Below are positions 11,471 through 22,461 of a stretch of DNA of 64,000 nt, piece by piece (positions within the stretch are counted from its first letter, which is position 1; each line of letters opens with the position of its first letter). The translations under genes and the position numbers were made by a program. The notes under the pieces were generated by a model, which was given only the letters and a program-made list of their open reading frames with translations, had not been told where the DNA came from and made no database searches. This DNA is from Symbiodinium natans (lineage: Eukaryota; Sar; Dinophyceae; Suessiales; Symbiodiniaceae), in the NCBI GenBank assembly GCA_905221605.1, contig CAJNDS010001546.1, forward strand, positions 132,001-196,000, given 5' to 3'.

Positions 11471-13726
11471 CGCGCACCCCACCGTGGAAGGGTGATGCTC
11501 GAAAAACGGAACCCCCTCGACTCGCAATCCCACAAACTCGACCTCTGAGACCCTGAGCCCCTGCCGGGGCCCAGTTACGTGGAATCTTGGGGATCAGGGA
11601 GCTTACAGCTTTTCGTGTGAGTTTTAGCGCGCTTTTGTCACTCCAAGTCTTCGACGGGGCTCTGAGCGAAGCTGGAACCCATCACCTTTCTTTTGAGGGC
11701 TTTGCTCCTCACTCATGGCCATCAGATCGTGCTGCTCCTCAGCCGACCTGCATGTGACCCCAGTGGCCCTAGAGGCCCTACACAGCCGGCAATGCGCCCC
11801 ACGAAATCTTGCTACGACACCCCAACAACTCGACTTTACAGGGAACACCGGGTCCTAAATAGCCCAGCAAAATTGACCTTCCCTGCAACAGAGTGAAAAG
11901 AGTGTCCAACAATACGGCGCTCCTCAACTCAAGATCTTTTGAGGTGAAGCCACGCTAACCCCGACCACCCCCCCCCCCCTCCTAAATCCAACACAGCCCA
12001 TGCCCATGCCCAATCAAATCACGCCTGGACAAAACCCTGCTCCGAACTAAACATATTCTCGGGAGCGGTATACAACAACACCAATTGCGTCTGGTCTCAT
12101 GAAGTTTCGACCCGCACAAACCCCCCCCGCCCCCCGCCTCCCGTGCCCCCAAGCCACAAGGCCCAAAGCCCCGAAACATCAAAAGGCCTGAATGCGGACC
12201 TGGAAAGCCTTCCAAATCCACACCCACAGAACTTTGAATCTTGTTTACGCCTTAAGCCGTCTAACCTGAGTCTAAACCGTCTGAACAACCTCTCCCCCAA
12301 CCAAAAGTCCCAGAGGCGTGTCGACACCGAAGCCGGCCAAGAGCCGCGCCTAGCCGCAGAAAGGGTTTGGGCTTAGGGCTTCAGAGTTTAGGGTCTAGGG
12401 TGTTCAATCACACAGCACCAAGAGTAGAGTAGTAGCAGCCACGAAGAGGTAGAGATGTTGTAAGGCTTCAGAGATTTCTCCACAGTGACGACGCTGCAGA
12501 AACAACGACCTCAGCCCCCATACACGCACGTGACCCACAATTGCGACTCAAGCAGTTCTTCCTGAGTGGTTAGTCCAAAAGATTGTCCTTAAGGAAGCAA
12601 TCTTAGCCAGCTAGTGGGAGTCAACCAAGCTCTGAACTCCCAATTCTCCGTGCCCCGTGCCGCTGCAGCAATGACGTGGCGCTTGTCGCCACAGCTGGAA
12701 AGGGAGGCAGCCACCATCTGGAAGGAAAGACGTTAAGGCATCAAGAGGAATCCGAGGAATAGTTTGACACGGGTGCAGGGTCTCAGTGGCCCCGAAACCT
12801 GCACTGAGATCCACATGTCTCGCTTCAGCTGGTGAATTCAACCCTTTGGAAACTGTTGTTACAGAGCAAAAATATATATCCTGCAAGCAGACCTAGGATC
12901 GATCGAGTTTGGGTTATTGATCATATGAGGTTTTTGCTTTCCCGCTCCAAGCCTCACGCCCTCCACACCCTCGACGCCCTCGCCCCCGCAAACCTCTGCT
13001 ATGTGCACTGCAAACGGACGGCCTGGAGGTGGCGCGCTTCGAAGAAGTAGCCTCTAAGTGCAAGCACATGAGAGATCGTGAGGGGGCTGTTGGCTTGCGG
13101 CGGCTTCCGGTTTGGAAATGCTTACTTAAATCTCGCTCTGCCAGGCAGAATGTCTGAATTGCTGCCAACGCCTTCTTCCTTGACCTAGTTCAACACCTCC
13201 ATAGTGAACCTATGCGCCCTGTCAAACTGCAAATGGCAAGCTAATTGCTTACATTCTCAAGCTGGTAGGGTGCAGCCACAATGTAGGCTCAGACCCTCCA
13301 CATGTTCCACCCACGGCTCCACCTCTGCCGAAGAAGAACTTCATCATTTGACCCGAACTCGCACAAGACCGGAACTCATGAAAACTCCACTCGCCCCAAA
13401 ACCCAAAGCCTGAAGCCCGAGTGTTGTGAGGGATTTCGGCTCAGAACGTTAAAATGTGGGTCCATGCCAGAAGCGCAGCACTCTGCGGAGAAGCCAGCAT
13501 GTGGAAGCATTGACTGAGGCCCCTGCCAGCCATGTACTCCGTCATTAGTTGCAACCGGTCCTCGGGCAAGAAACCGACACAGAGTTAGTCGGATGCAGAC
13601 TTGACTGAATCATATTGCAAGGGTGACCAAAAGCACAGACGGTTCCTGTTGCGGCGTGTACATATCCAGAATGGGCCAGGGAAGCTGTCAAGCCTGTAGA
13701 CTGGTGCAGAATGGTAAGGATTTCTG
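11471..13726. other. anonymous sequence
   Basis: No supportable gene. C-rich homopolymer patches occur near 11967-11980 and 12121-12140. Open frames are short and overlap on both strands. Confidence 0.5.
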
Positions 13727-14011
13727 CTATTGGGTAGTTTGGGCCACACCTTGACCCATACTGAACTGAGAGTGCAGGGCTGTGCGACGCAGGTCCTCCC
13801 AGGGTAACTCTTCGTCCATGTCTTCCATGTCAGCTTCAGCCATGGCTTTTTGCCCGGCCCAGAATTCGAGTGCAAAGACTGACACGTCTGCTTGGCTGAC
13901 ATGCTCAAATGGGGCCCTGGGGCACTTGTCCAGCTTGCTACAAGACTTAGACGCGGGCTTTCGAACAGACTTATCCAGCCCAAGCTCAAAACAAAAGGCT
14001 GGAATATTCAA
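13727..14011 (-). pseudogene. fragment 5 of the minus-strand remnant
   Basis: A 94-codon frame beginning MNIPAFCFELGLDKSVRK, with a strongly acidic tract near residues 56-72 (KAMAEADMEDMDEELPWEDL). It overlaps the end of fragment 4 in another frame, which fits a frameshift in the common ancestor. The function is unknown. Confidence 0.35.
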
Positions 14012-14795
14012 GCCGAAGGTAGAGAGCTATGGGGAAAAGAGGGTCTTCTGAGAGTCTTCTGTTTAGCTGACGGAACCTCTCTGCTGCTTTGCCGATTTCG
14101 TTTAGTCGGCTCTCCTTCATGAACACAGCGGCTGAGCAGGAAGCAGTGTCGAAGCGCCCCTATCGCGAAGCGCAGCTGCGAGTGCATGTGCTTCTCAGGG
14201 TGTCGAGCACGGATGTTTTCGTGCTCTTTAAGGTGACGGGGGCACCGGTGTAAGACTTAAGAGGAGAGATGTAGTCCTATACTGCACAACGTTGCAATGA
14301 AGGTTCCCTCGAGCCGGAGGTCTCTTCAAATCTGACGCGGCTGTGGACTGTGTCTTCCATTTTTGAAGAAGGTGAGCCTCGGTGAGCTTCTAGTTCGACC
14401 TATCCAGGATGTGAAAGAGAGGACTATGTCTTAAGACTCGGCCCTGGATCGCACCTGCCAATTTCTGTCATACGCTCTCTCCATCCCCCCGAAACGCAAG
14501 TTCCGCGGAAGGTTAAAGAGCAGAAAATATGCCCTGCTGGCCCTGCGCTGTGCTTTGTCCACTGAGCTGCGCGCATGTGCTGAGAATCCTGGGTCACAGT
14601 GGCTTGGGCTCCAGGCCTGCTGAAAAAGACCCCGCTCACTTCGCAGGAACGGCATGGAGGAGGGGATCCTGAGTCTTTTGCTAGTTGCAACAGGCATGCC
14701 TCATCCAGTCGGTACAAGGAATTAGAAAACTGCGTCAAAGATGGCTTCTGAAGATCCGATTGGCAGGGAAAGCTCCACGACTTGGCTGTTGCCAA
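13986..14795 (-). pseudogene. fragment 4 of the minus-strand remnant
   Basis: One frame of 270 codons from an ATG at 14795, interrupted only by TAG codons at about 14424, 14400, 14277 and 14160, and closed by TGA at 13986-13988. Segments include FSNSLYRLDEACLLQLAKD, KMEDTVHSRVRFEETSG, SYTGAPVTFKSTKTSVLD and FMKESRLNEIGKAAERFRQL. A parallel frame just upstream of 14127 reads EKHMHSQLRFAIGALRHC, which suggests a one-base frameshift. All four internal stops being TAG is curious. Four is a small number, and the locus is otherwise broken, so I treat them as decay. Confidence 0.4.
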
Positions 14796-15155
14796 CGTCC
14801 ATGAATATTAGTATTCCTCAAACTTCGTGACACCGAAATAGCACCAAAATAGCACCGAGACCTGCTCTCAGCTTTAGCCCATGAGACGCCGGCCTCGATG
14901 TTGCCGGTGCCATAGCTGCCAAGAGTGCGCCTCGGAAATCGGAGCAGTCGGGGGTTGGATTGGGGTTGGGTTCGAGGAATTTGGGATGTCTCAAGGGTCA
15001 AGGGTTCCAAGCTGTTCTGGGCTGAAGGATGTTCCAGGGCCCCCGGTGCAAGTGGCATGGACTCCCTTTTCGTTCAATCAGGCCGCAGTAGGAAGTTGCG
15101 GAGGTCAGCACGTCGAGGGGCTGAGCGTCTGCGAGTGCGAGGCAAATTCGCCGCT

Positions 15156-15716
15156 TCAAACTGCACAAAAGACCGAATTGAGCTCAGAGACGAGGTCCAC
15201 CATGTGGCCCATGTGCTCATCTTGGTCTTGCTCGTTGAGACCCATGTCTTGCATTGCCTGTGCCAGCTTGTCTGGGTTCTCTCATTGTGTCCTTTTCCTG
15301 CCGGAATACGTTCGCCTGGGCAGGAAGGGGAAGCTTTCAATCTCAAGGTACCACGAAGCTGTCGGCCATAAGGGGCCAAACCAATGATGACCGCAATTTC
15401 TGTGCATTCGGGCCCCTGCCCTCTTCCTGCCACAAGAGAAGGGGACACCAGGCCAAAAGCTGCGCGTTTCCGGCGGCAGTCGTTTCGGTCTTCATCGGTC
15501 TTCAAGCCCACCCTTCCTGTCCAGGAGCTCCAGCTGCTGGCAGAACGGCACCCTTGAGGGTCAGGCCACGTGCTCAAAGCTAAGCTGATGGCACACTGAT
15601 AGCTTCAGCAGCTTCTTTGCAAGTCGTGGTTTTTCAGCACACAGGTGGCTTCCCCAGCTACAAGTGAACACAAGTGGCTTCCTCGGCATCATTTCTACAA
15701 GCATGCCTCCAGCTCT
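15156..15716 (-). pseudogene. fragment 3 of the minus-strand remnant
   Basis: One frame of 187 codons with internal TGA codons at 15561-15563, 15492-15494 and 15282-15284, and a final TGA at 15156-15158. It starts AGGMLVEMMPRKPLVFTC and has KPRLAKKLLKLSV soon after. The last segment reads NPDKLAQAMQDMGLNEQ, followed by an acidic His/Met-rich stretch. About eight stops would be expected by chance in 187 random codons, so it is more open than noise. Just upstream of the last TGA, cttcctgcccag|G near 15323 resembles a 3' splice site, so part of this could be intron. Confidence 0.45.
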
Positions 15717-15721
15717 GCACA

Positions 15722-16045
15722 TCACGGCGGCTTCAGATTCTCGATCCGCTCGAACAAGCCCTTCATGCTATGCTTCCACATGTTCTGGAGTTCACCATCA
15801 AGCATGTCTTTGTCAGTCGGGAGCTCGAGCCTCTTGTCCAGCATGCCATCTGCTGCTCTATCTGGTAGACGGCCAATCTCATCCCAGATCTCATCCCAAT
15901 GAGCCAGGATTGCGAGCAACACGAGTACCGGCTTCCATTCCTAGAACGGGTGAGCAGAACGAATATTACTGCCTTCGGGTGGAAACAGGTTGAGCCGAGC
16001 AGTTGGGTCTTCGTTCTTTATCAAAGACTTGCTAGAGAACAATTT
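15722..16045 (-). pseudogene. fragment 2 of the minus-strand remnant
   Basis: One frame of 108 codons with a single internal TAG at 15941-15943, ending in TGA at 15722-15724. The upstream part includes KNEDPTARLNLFPPEGSN. The downstream part has an acidic, Trp-rich stretch (AHWDEIWDEIGRLPD) followed by a Lys/Asp/Glu-rich helix ending FERIENLKPP. This is among the most protein-like sequence in the window. The TAG lies in a good acceptor context (pyrimidine-rich, then CTAG|G). The frame is nevertheless open and protein-like on both sides of it, so a point-mutation stop is as likely as an intron end. Confidence 0.45.
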
Positions 16046-16229
16046 CTAGCTGGGATTTTTTTTGAACTTCCAGAGATTGGGACTCCGGATACACATGGGA
16101 AATGATTGTCTTCGGTTCATATATGGCTTCACGTGACCCCTGCATGTAAACCCAGGTACGGCCCTCAGTGCGAGCGCCGAACCTTGCCATCGCGCTTGAG
16201 CCGGTAGATTGCAAATTCGAGAGAATCAT
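16032..16229 (-). pseudogene. fragment 1 of the minus-strand remnant
   Basis: Two frames overlap here. One (about 16227-16168) reads SLEFAIYRLKRDGK before a TGA. The other reads EGRTWVYMQGSREAIYEPK and continues to a TAG near 16032. A GT-like donor after GGCAAG (about 16180) and a CAG|GGG acceptor near 16140 would join the two frames in phase, but the intron would be only about 43 bases. An A8 run near 16060 is a likely frameshift site towards the next fragment. I recognise no family. Confidence 0.35.
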
Positions 16230-17084
16230 AGCTGAGAATTCAGAGGCCTGCTCTCATCTTGCGAAACACCATATTGATCTCACTTCTCTTAAAATATAGC
16301 CCTTTTGGGGTCCGTATCATATGGCGGCCCCAAATATTTCAGCGTATTTCAAAGAGGACCCCAATTTTGAGAAGTGACTATGCATCTCCCCTGAACTTGC
16401 AAGAGGCTGCCCTCCTTTTTTCCGGGCTCTCTCGGCCCTTCGGTCGGCTTCCTCATGAGGAAGTAGCGTCCCGCCTTCCTTCGAAAACTGTAGGGTCCGG
16501 GGAGGGGTTCTGGTTTTGGGATTTCAGACTTAGAGACAGTTTTGCTTGTAGGGTCTGGGTGGGGTTTGGGTTTGGGTTCGGGATCGGATCGGAGCCTGTA
16601 GTAAGTTGCATCTTAAGCCCTATTCAAGCGCACTCTTTTAATTGGACCAAGAGAGGTCCCCGAAGCACGACGTTTGTACTACAACTCCGGACGTCCACGG
16701 CGTACTACGTTTGTGATAGAAAATCTCGACTTTGGAGCCATTGGAATTCCGGCTTGTCTTGCAAAAGTCGACTTGCTGTTTTAGCCAGAGGAGCCCTGCG
16801 CATGTCAAGTCGAGCAGCATAGAAACTCGCATTTGGTGAGCCCAGGGTGTCCAGAAGTGACGACAGAAGTGACGACAGCTTCTCGTTTCATGAGCCCAGA
16901 AGTCCAAAAGCGATGACCTCCGAAATGTCCCCATGAGCCGTGGCAGAAGCTGACAGCACTCCAAGCCCTAAGCGCTTCCCAGGCCAATACGAGGCGGTCT
17001 CCAGCGCTTGACGTCGGAGGTCAGAAGATATCCGGTGCATTCGGCCGTACAAACAAGGAAGCAGGTTCCACACACTCCCAACTC

Positions 17085-17645
17085 GACATGGAACTTGACA
17101 CAACCTGTTTCTCAAAGGAAACCTCAAAAACATGCTTTCTCAAAGGAACCTGCGATGTCTGTCAACTCGACACAACCTGTTTTCACGATCATGTTTTGTC
17201 TGAAAGGAAACCCCAGTGTCTGTAAACTTGACACAACCCGTTTCTCCAAAAGCATGTTTTCTCAAAGGAAGCCGCTGTTTCTGTACACTTGATACAACCT
17301 GCTTCTCCAAAAGCATCTTTGTCTCAAAGGAAACCCCAGTGTCTGCAAACTTGACACAACCTCTTTCTCCAAAAGCATGTTTTCTCTCAAAGGAACCCCC
17401 AATGTCTGTAAACTTGACACAACCTGTTTCTCCAGCGGCACCTGCGTCTGTAAACTTGAAACGACCTGTTTCTCCAAAAACATGTTTACTCAAAGGAACT
17501 CTCTGTCTAAAAACTGGACACAACCTGTTTCTCCACAGGCATGTTTTCTTAAAGGAAACCCCAGCGTCTGTAAACTTGACGCGGCTGCTTCTCCAAAACC
17601 ATATTTCCCCTGAAAGGAACCCCCGGTGTCTGTAAATTTGACACA
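17085..17645. repeat. 61-bp minisatellite, about ten units
   Basis: Copies of a unit containing acttgacacaacctgtttct recur at about 17097, 17169, 17230, 17291, 17353, 17415, 17458, 17517, 17578 and 17639. The spacing is 59-72 bp, mostly 61-62, with one short 43-bp unit. The last unit ends tgtaaatttgacacaagc. The minus strand stays open through it (17140-17646) as a repeated GETGCVKFTDTG-like phrase. Because 61 is not a multiple of three and units vary in length, I read this as repeat-driven and not coding. Confidence 0.92.
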
Positions 17646-17726
17646 AGCGAAAGCCTGATTGCCAAATCTACCAACTTGGTGCAAGGTCACCAAGCAAAAC
17701 AGGGTAAGGAGAAACAAAACCCAAAC

Positions 17727-17757
17727 AAACCCTAAACCCTAAACCCCAAACCCCAAA
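17727..17757. repeat. telomere-like CCCTAAA run
   Basis: Four to five short units of the cctaaac and ccccaaac type in tandem. These are close to plant/alga-type telomeric repeats but degenerate and interstitial. Confidence 0.75.
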
Positions 17758-17944
17758 GTCCAGCAGCTGAAGTGCAAAAGGCTCCTCTGCAAGAAGCTCT
17801 CGGCTGCTGTGCAACTGAAAATGTCCCAGACCTGCAAGGTGCTTACAGAAGATGCAGGGCCATCTGGAGATTGGACCTTTCAGGGTTTTTTGGTTCTCGT
17901 AGGGTTTTCGGGGTTCAGAGAGTTTGGAGTCTGTGGGGGTGTGT

Positions 17945-17976
17945 TGCTGGGTACTTTCTTTGGAAAGTACCCAGCA
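17945..17976. other. perfect 14-bp stem hairpin
   Basis: TGCTGGGTACTTTC (17945-17958), a four-base loop TTTG, then its exact reverse complement GAAAGTACCCAGCA (17963-17976). A 14-bp perfect stem with such a tight loop is not expected by chance in 64 kb. No adjacent promoter, T-run or gene gives it a role. It could be a cruciform, the remnant of a very small inverted duplication, or an RNA hairpin if transcribed. Confidence 0.9.
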
Positions 17977-18459
17977 GGCTGCAGGATGAATAAACCTCCT
18001 CAAACCGTCAAATCTCCTCTTAACATAGGAAGCGCCCACGTAAATCCCCCAATATCCTTCTTCTCGGTAGGCGAGTTTAGAGGATGCCGAGATGCAACCC
18101 ACATACATGCCCTGACTAATTGAGGCAATTCAGGAGCAAAGCCTTTGGCTTTTTGGGGCACAAGTCAGGATTTGTGGGAGGATAACATTCCTACTTACTT
18201 ATTCAGATGGCCCGACCTGGCTCTAGGCAGAAAGCACATTACACAGTCCGACGCACAACTGCTTTGATAATTTCTCAACTCTCTTGTCCAAGACAAACCA
18301 TCAAACACAGCGCAGAAGGCACAACATCCAGGACGTGAAACGTGGAAAAGGGGCGGCATCGAAGTAGCCTTGCAAATTGCAAGCACTGCGGTCCACCACA
18401 AAGACAAAACCCCCTGATTCCCCGCAAACCTTCAACCCTACCCTCTCCCCGCCCCCGAT

Positions 18460-18477
18460 CACACACACACACACACA
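18460..18477. repeat. CA microsatellite
   Basis: A run of (CA)n just after a C-rich stretch. A second, interrupted CA/CTCACA-rich block follows at 18702-18768. Confidence 0.9.
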
Positions 18478-18701
18478 GACATTGTCTTGGCAAGGACACA
18501 TGTGAAGGACATCGACAGGACGAGACTGCTCTTTGGGGCATGAAGATGAGGTGAGCTTTTTCCCAACTTGCGCCAGACACCGGGAATGGCACAAATGAAA
18601 AAGGATGAAATCCTCTGTTGCACCAGACACGAGGAACGACGCAAAACGAAATGAGCTGAGGGATGGAGAAAAGGTGAGGTCTCTCAACGTTTACACGGGC
18701 C

Positions 18702-18768
18702 GACACCCACACCCTCACACACGCACTCACACACAATCACACACAATCACACACGCACATACACTCAC
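18702..18768. repeat. interrupted CACACT/CACAAT microsatellite
   Basis: Imperfect CA-rich repeats with tcacacacaa units in tandem. It is low complexity, and the minus-strand frame across it reads Cys-Val repeats only. Confidence 0.85.
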
Positions 18769-19593
18769 CCGACCCCGCCTCTAGCTTCCAACTCCTCAAG
18801 GCTCTTCTGCGCAGGCTGGCTTCTGATTTCGTCGGGTCACCCAGCGCTGGACACAGAAAGGGCTCCGGTTCTCGGAGTCCCGGGTTTCTGCCGGGTGGAA
18901 GAAAGGTGTTGTAGTTGTTACTCTGGGGCGTAGGGCGTAGGGCTTTTGCCCTCCAGCCCCGCAGAAGGCGTAGCAGTTTATGTTAGGCTTCTCTGCCCAA
19001 AGTGGTTAGCAGGTGCACCATGTTGGGAGGGGGGCTTAAGGGGGCTTAGGGAGTGCAAGCTGCGCCCGCACGTGGTGAGAAGACCCACTACAAGGGCCTG
19101 GGGAAGTACGGCCTACGCAGCCTGCACCCCCCACCATCCTCCAAAGCCTGCTCAGAACCAAGAGCCTTGTTGGGGCATTCTACAGAAAGGTCTATCTCCA
19201 TTTAGCTGCCGACGTAGAAGAGTCCTCGCAGCCCTGCAAAGCCCAGAGTTGAGACAGGAGCATCCAAGGCAAGGCCTGACGGCGAATGGGCACAAAACCA
19301 AGGTAGCAGGTCAGCAATGTCTTTCCCGTGCATGATACGTGGGGATGAGACAGGACGTTTTATTCTTGGGGACTCACATGACTCACTGTCCCTGATGCGA
19401 AGCAGCTGAGCCGTCAGATGAAGGCACGCGTTCGTGTCTCCAAGCCTGCTGACACCCCCACTCTTTGCAGCTTCAGCATTTTAGCTTTCATTCTCGAATC
19501 CCACCCCTGCTGGGGAAGCTCTGAAGTAAGCAAGGCCCGGAGGTAAGAAGAAAGCGCATCCCCAAATGGGCTATGTAGCACTAGTAACAAAGC
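18769..19593. other. anonymous sequence left of the duplication array
   Basis: No gene is supported. A 129-codon plus frame (18946-19335) is Arg/Pro/Cys-rich with no motif. Confidence 0.5.
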
Positions 19594-20548
19594 GTGCGAG
19601 CTGCTGAGGCTGCAGCGCCGGCTTGCTGCTGGGGGCGGTGCTGGTGTCATCCATGCCTGCAGGCGCTTCGCATGCGCCGGCCGCCACGCGAAACTGCTCG
19701 ATTGGGAGGGAAGGCGGGAAAGGTCACAAAGCCGATGGGCTGGGAAACTGGCGGCGAAAGCAGAGCCTCTGCAAACTCCTGGCATGCAGGACCTGCTTGG
19801 GACAAAATCGGAGATGCTTGCGAAGAAGACGCTGAAGCCCGCCTCTAGATTGCCGGCACTTTTGCGCGAGACTTGCCGCGGGGTGCAGGCCGCGTGTTGG
19901 CTGCTGCCAACGACGAATCAACAGGCTAAGTCAGTGTGGGATGCGCTCCTGACAAGTCTCAGCTGGCAGCCAAGCTTCGCGAAGGCTTCTTGCCGCAAAG
20001 CGGCTCTCATATCACGAGCAACCACAGAGTCATAGAAGCGTCGGACTTTCTTTGATGGCGGTGGCCGCAATGGTGCTATCTTAACGTTCGGACCAAGATC
20101 TCGTTTGCCTTAAAGGCCGTCGTCGTCTTAAGGAGTGATCAGGTTTGGTACAAGACTCGAGTACGGAGCAAGGCATGTATTGATTTCACATGCCATTGAT
20201 GCTCCAAACCCGACCGAGTCACCGAGAGGGCACACCTGCCTTCTCACTTCGTGCGACTGCACTGTTGAAACCGTCTTCCATACAGAGACCTGGTACAGGA
20301 GGAGTCGGTCAAGAGGTCATGCGTTTCGAACAGTTGGTGTTCGCTACTCAAAGAAACCAGGAGTTATAGTAAAGTCACAGGGTCGACATGGAAGCATCCA
20401 AAGAGCAGACATTTCTGAAGCTCCTTCTGACCACCGCTACTTCCCAGGCCATGGAAGCAACCGTCACACTGGCCTCCATGGTTGCAGAGGGAGATCCGCC
20501 CGCTCTGTGCTGATGAGCTCAGTGAGAGAGCTTGGCAGGACCCGTGCC
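19594..20548. repeat. array: old diverged remnants at the left edge
   Basis: Pieces of the array module occur here in strongly diverged form. 19594-19870 matches 28900-29230 of unit B. About 19930-20040 resembles 21320-21400 (shared phrase ctcagctggcagcca). 20135-20513 matches 25440-25728. Identity by eye is about 70-80%, far below the A/B pair, so duplication here has happened more than once over time. Confidence 0.75.
20269..20513 (+). pseudogene. old copy of an ATG-less module reading frame
   Basis: Homologous to the frame at 25471-25728. After a shared upstream TGA it reads like its partner through SLLKETRS. About four bases are missing relative to the other copy near 20350-20375, so the frame shifts. 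It then continues in the next frame from a methionine at 20388 (MEASKEQTFLKLLLTTAT) to the same terminal TGC TGA. Unknown family; the frameshift marks it as dead. Confidence 0.4.
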
Positions 20549-21553
20549 TTAGAGCCGGAAGAATGTACGAGATGTAGCCCTAGCAGCCCTAGCCCTGAAC
20601 CCTGTAGTCTCACTTGGGGCATGCCGAATGTAGAGCTGAGATCATCTCCGATGGGTTCTTCCACAGCAGAGTTTCGGCAGTTCCTGCCAGCCAAAAACTG
20701 CGGCATGGCGGACTTATTGTTCTCGGCTGCAAGTTTGACACTTGATCCGGGCGACGGGGACCGCCTGCCCCTGCAGAAGCAAAGCAACCTCGAATTACTG
20801 GAGCGTTGCCTGCGCCAATGGCCAGGCAACGTTGAGCCGTTTGTTGGAGCTCTCACATGCCCTACACTACAAGTCCAAGAGCAGAGCTATCAAGCAAGTC
20901 AGCACGTGTCCACATCTTGCAATGGCACAGCTTGCCAGTGCTAACTTCGTCTTGACTGAGTTGCGGTGGGCAGCCAATGCCAGAAGCAAGGTTGTTCAGG
21001 AGCACGACAGCACTAGCACAGCCTGCGACTGACGACGCTCTCCGGCAATGCAACATGCGCATGGGCCTTCCCGCGCACTGGCATGCAAGGACATGGGCCA
21101 GAATCCACCGGCCCGAAACTGCGCTTGAGGCTCTGCAGCTGTGCTCAGCCAAGCTTCCGCAGGTAGCCAGCCCAACTGGCCCAACCTGGTGGAGGAAGAC
21201 TCCGTCAGCGGAGTTGGGTCCCGCAGAGTTAGGAAGATCCTCGAGGCCCGGCTGGGGACAGACTCCACGCAGGAGCGACGTCTGGTTGGGGTGACACCAT
21301 GTGCTTATCAACCTTCATTGTGCTCCCTCCTGCGTGCAAGCCTCAGCTGGCAGCCACGCCTCGCCAAGGTACCTGAAAAGCGGCTGCTAGCTGACAGGCA
21401 TGCATGGCCCGCCTTTCCTCCCAAGCACCAACCCATGCAACAAATGGCTTCGTTCAAGCCTGAGCGCACCCTCATTGCCAGCTCTGCATCCCAACTACAA
21501 CATTGAGACGACCTGCACGAGCTAGATGCATCGAAAGTCCCTGCTTGCGTTGA

Positions 21554-21660
21554 AGTAGCTTTCCAGAGATTTGTGCACAGGTCGGCCTTCACAGAGCTTT
21601 GGGTAAAGTCAGGTGATGGCTCCCAACTTCTCAAGCAGATGGCGATATCTCGAATCTCTT
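21554..21660 (+). pseudogene. module reading-frame fragment (VAFQRFVHRSAFTELW)
   Basis: On the plus strand, sequence reading VEVAFQRFVHRSAFTELW and then LLKQMAISRISSSS is found in units A, B (about 26979-27085), C (about 31939-32050) and D (about 34390-34505). In C the frame runs on to about 32269, while in A and B it stops after SSSSTSG because of small differences. The opposite strand is also open in all copies (MELLEEIRDIAICLR), so the coding strand is uncertain. Unknown family. Confidence 0.25.
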
Positions 21661-22461
21661 CGAGCAGCTCCACTTCTGGCTAAGAGAGGTGGCCTGCCGC
21701 GGGCGGTCAAACACTTTGACTCTCGCGTCGACTGCCCTCACTTGCGGCATCTCTACAGACAGCAGCCTTGCAAGAAGCTCTGCAGGCAAAGCTTGCTTAG
21801 CAGGCGGGCCAGCACCAGTGCGCAGGCTATTGAAGGAGGACCAGCGCTGCACACGCGGCAGGGGCACTCACTCAACCCCGCACCTTGCATGTGTACAGGG
21901 GTGCAGGGACTTTGCGAAACATCTTGCTGGGATCATGCGGCGCAGTGTTTTTGAGAGGCCCTTGGCCTGCTTGAGCAAGGCCAGCCGGGGCAACAACTTC
22001 CCAATTGCAGCTGCGTTCACGCACGAGCACGGCGAGCCCGAGGTGAAGCCAATTAAATTAAGGAAACGTCAGACGACTCAAAACAAGTTGCTGGGCCATT
22101 GGGGCGTGGGCTTCGCAAACAGGATCCGACCCCGGCTGTCTGACATCTCATGGCCACCAGTGCATTCTTGTGGCTCTGCCTTTTGCTCCACAAATGCCCA
22201 CTGGACACTGCTGTCCAGGGGGCCGCAGCGCGAGCAAATTGGCAGCAAAGTGCGCCCCGCAACCATCTGGCTGCATGCGTGCCACACACAGGCAAGTCGA
22301 TTTCTGCAGCGCCCTGAGCGTGGCCCTGCCCGGCCGCCAAATTGCTGGTAACGAGGAGCTTGGGCACAGAGTCCCCGGCTTCGGAGCAAGCGTGGACCTG
22401 CCAGCTCAACTTGGCGGAGGAGGTCAAACTCGGAACTCACTTGGCTGCCTTCTATGGGTAT

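Larger units (their letters stand above)
13727..16229 (-). pseudogene. decayed minus-strand protein-coding locus
   Basis: Reading leftward from about 16229, stretches of convincing protein texture occur in successive frames over 2.5 kb. They are separated by in-frame stops and frame changes: 16229-16032, 16045-15722, 15716-15156, 14795-13986 and 14011-13727. The texture is mixed polar/hydrophobic with acidic helices, unlike the Arg/Ser/Pro-rich noise elsewhere. I do not recognise the protein. Two readings are possible: a broken intronless gene or retrocopy, or a multi-exon gene whose introns I cannot place. Stops inside otherwise good frames, and frame changes within a few bases (14127, 15716), favour a pseudogene. 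The fragments are listed separately. Confidence 0.5.

Noticed and set aside
17085-17645. CRISPR-like array of spaced repeats
   Set aside because: The units are contiguous minisatellite copies without unique spacers, in a eukaryote-like context.
20135-20944. 269-codon open frame in the left part of the array
   Set aside because: It crosses the junction between the old remnant and unit A and lies in a different register from the better-supported short frame there. The homologous stretch in B does not keep it.
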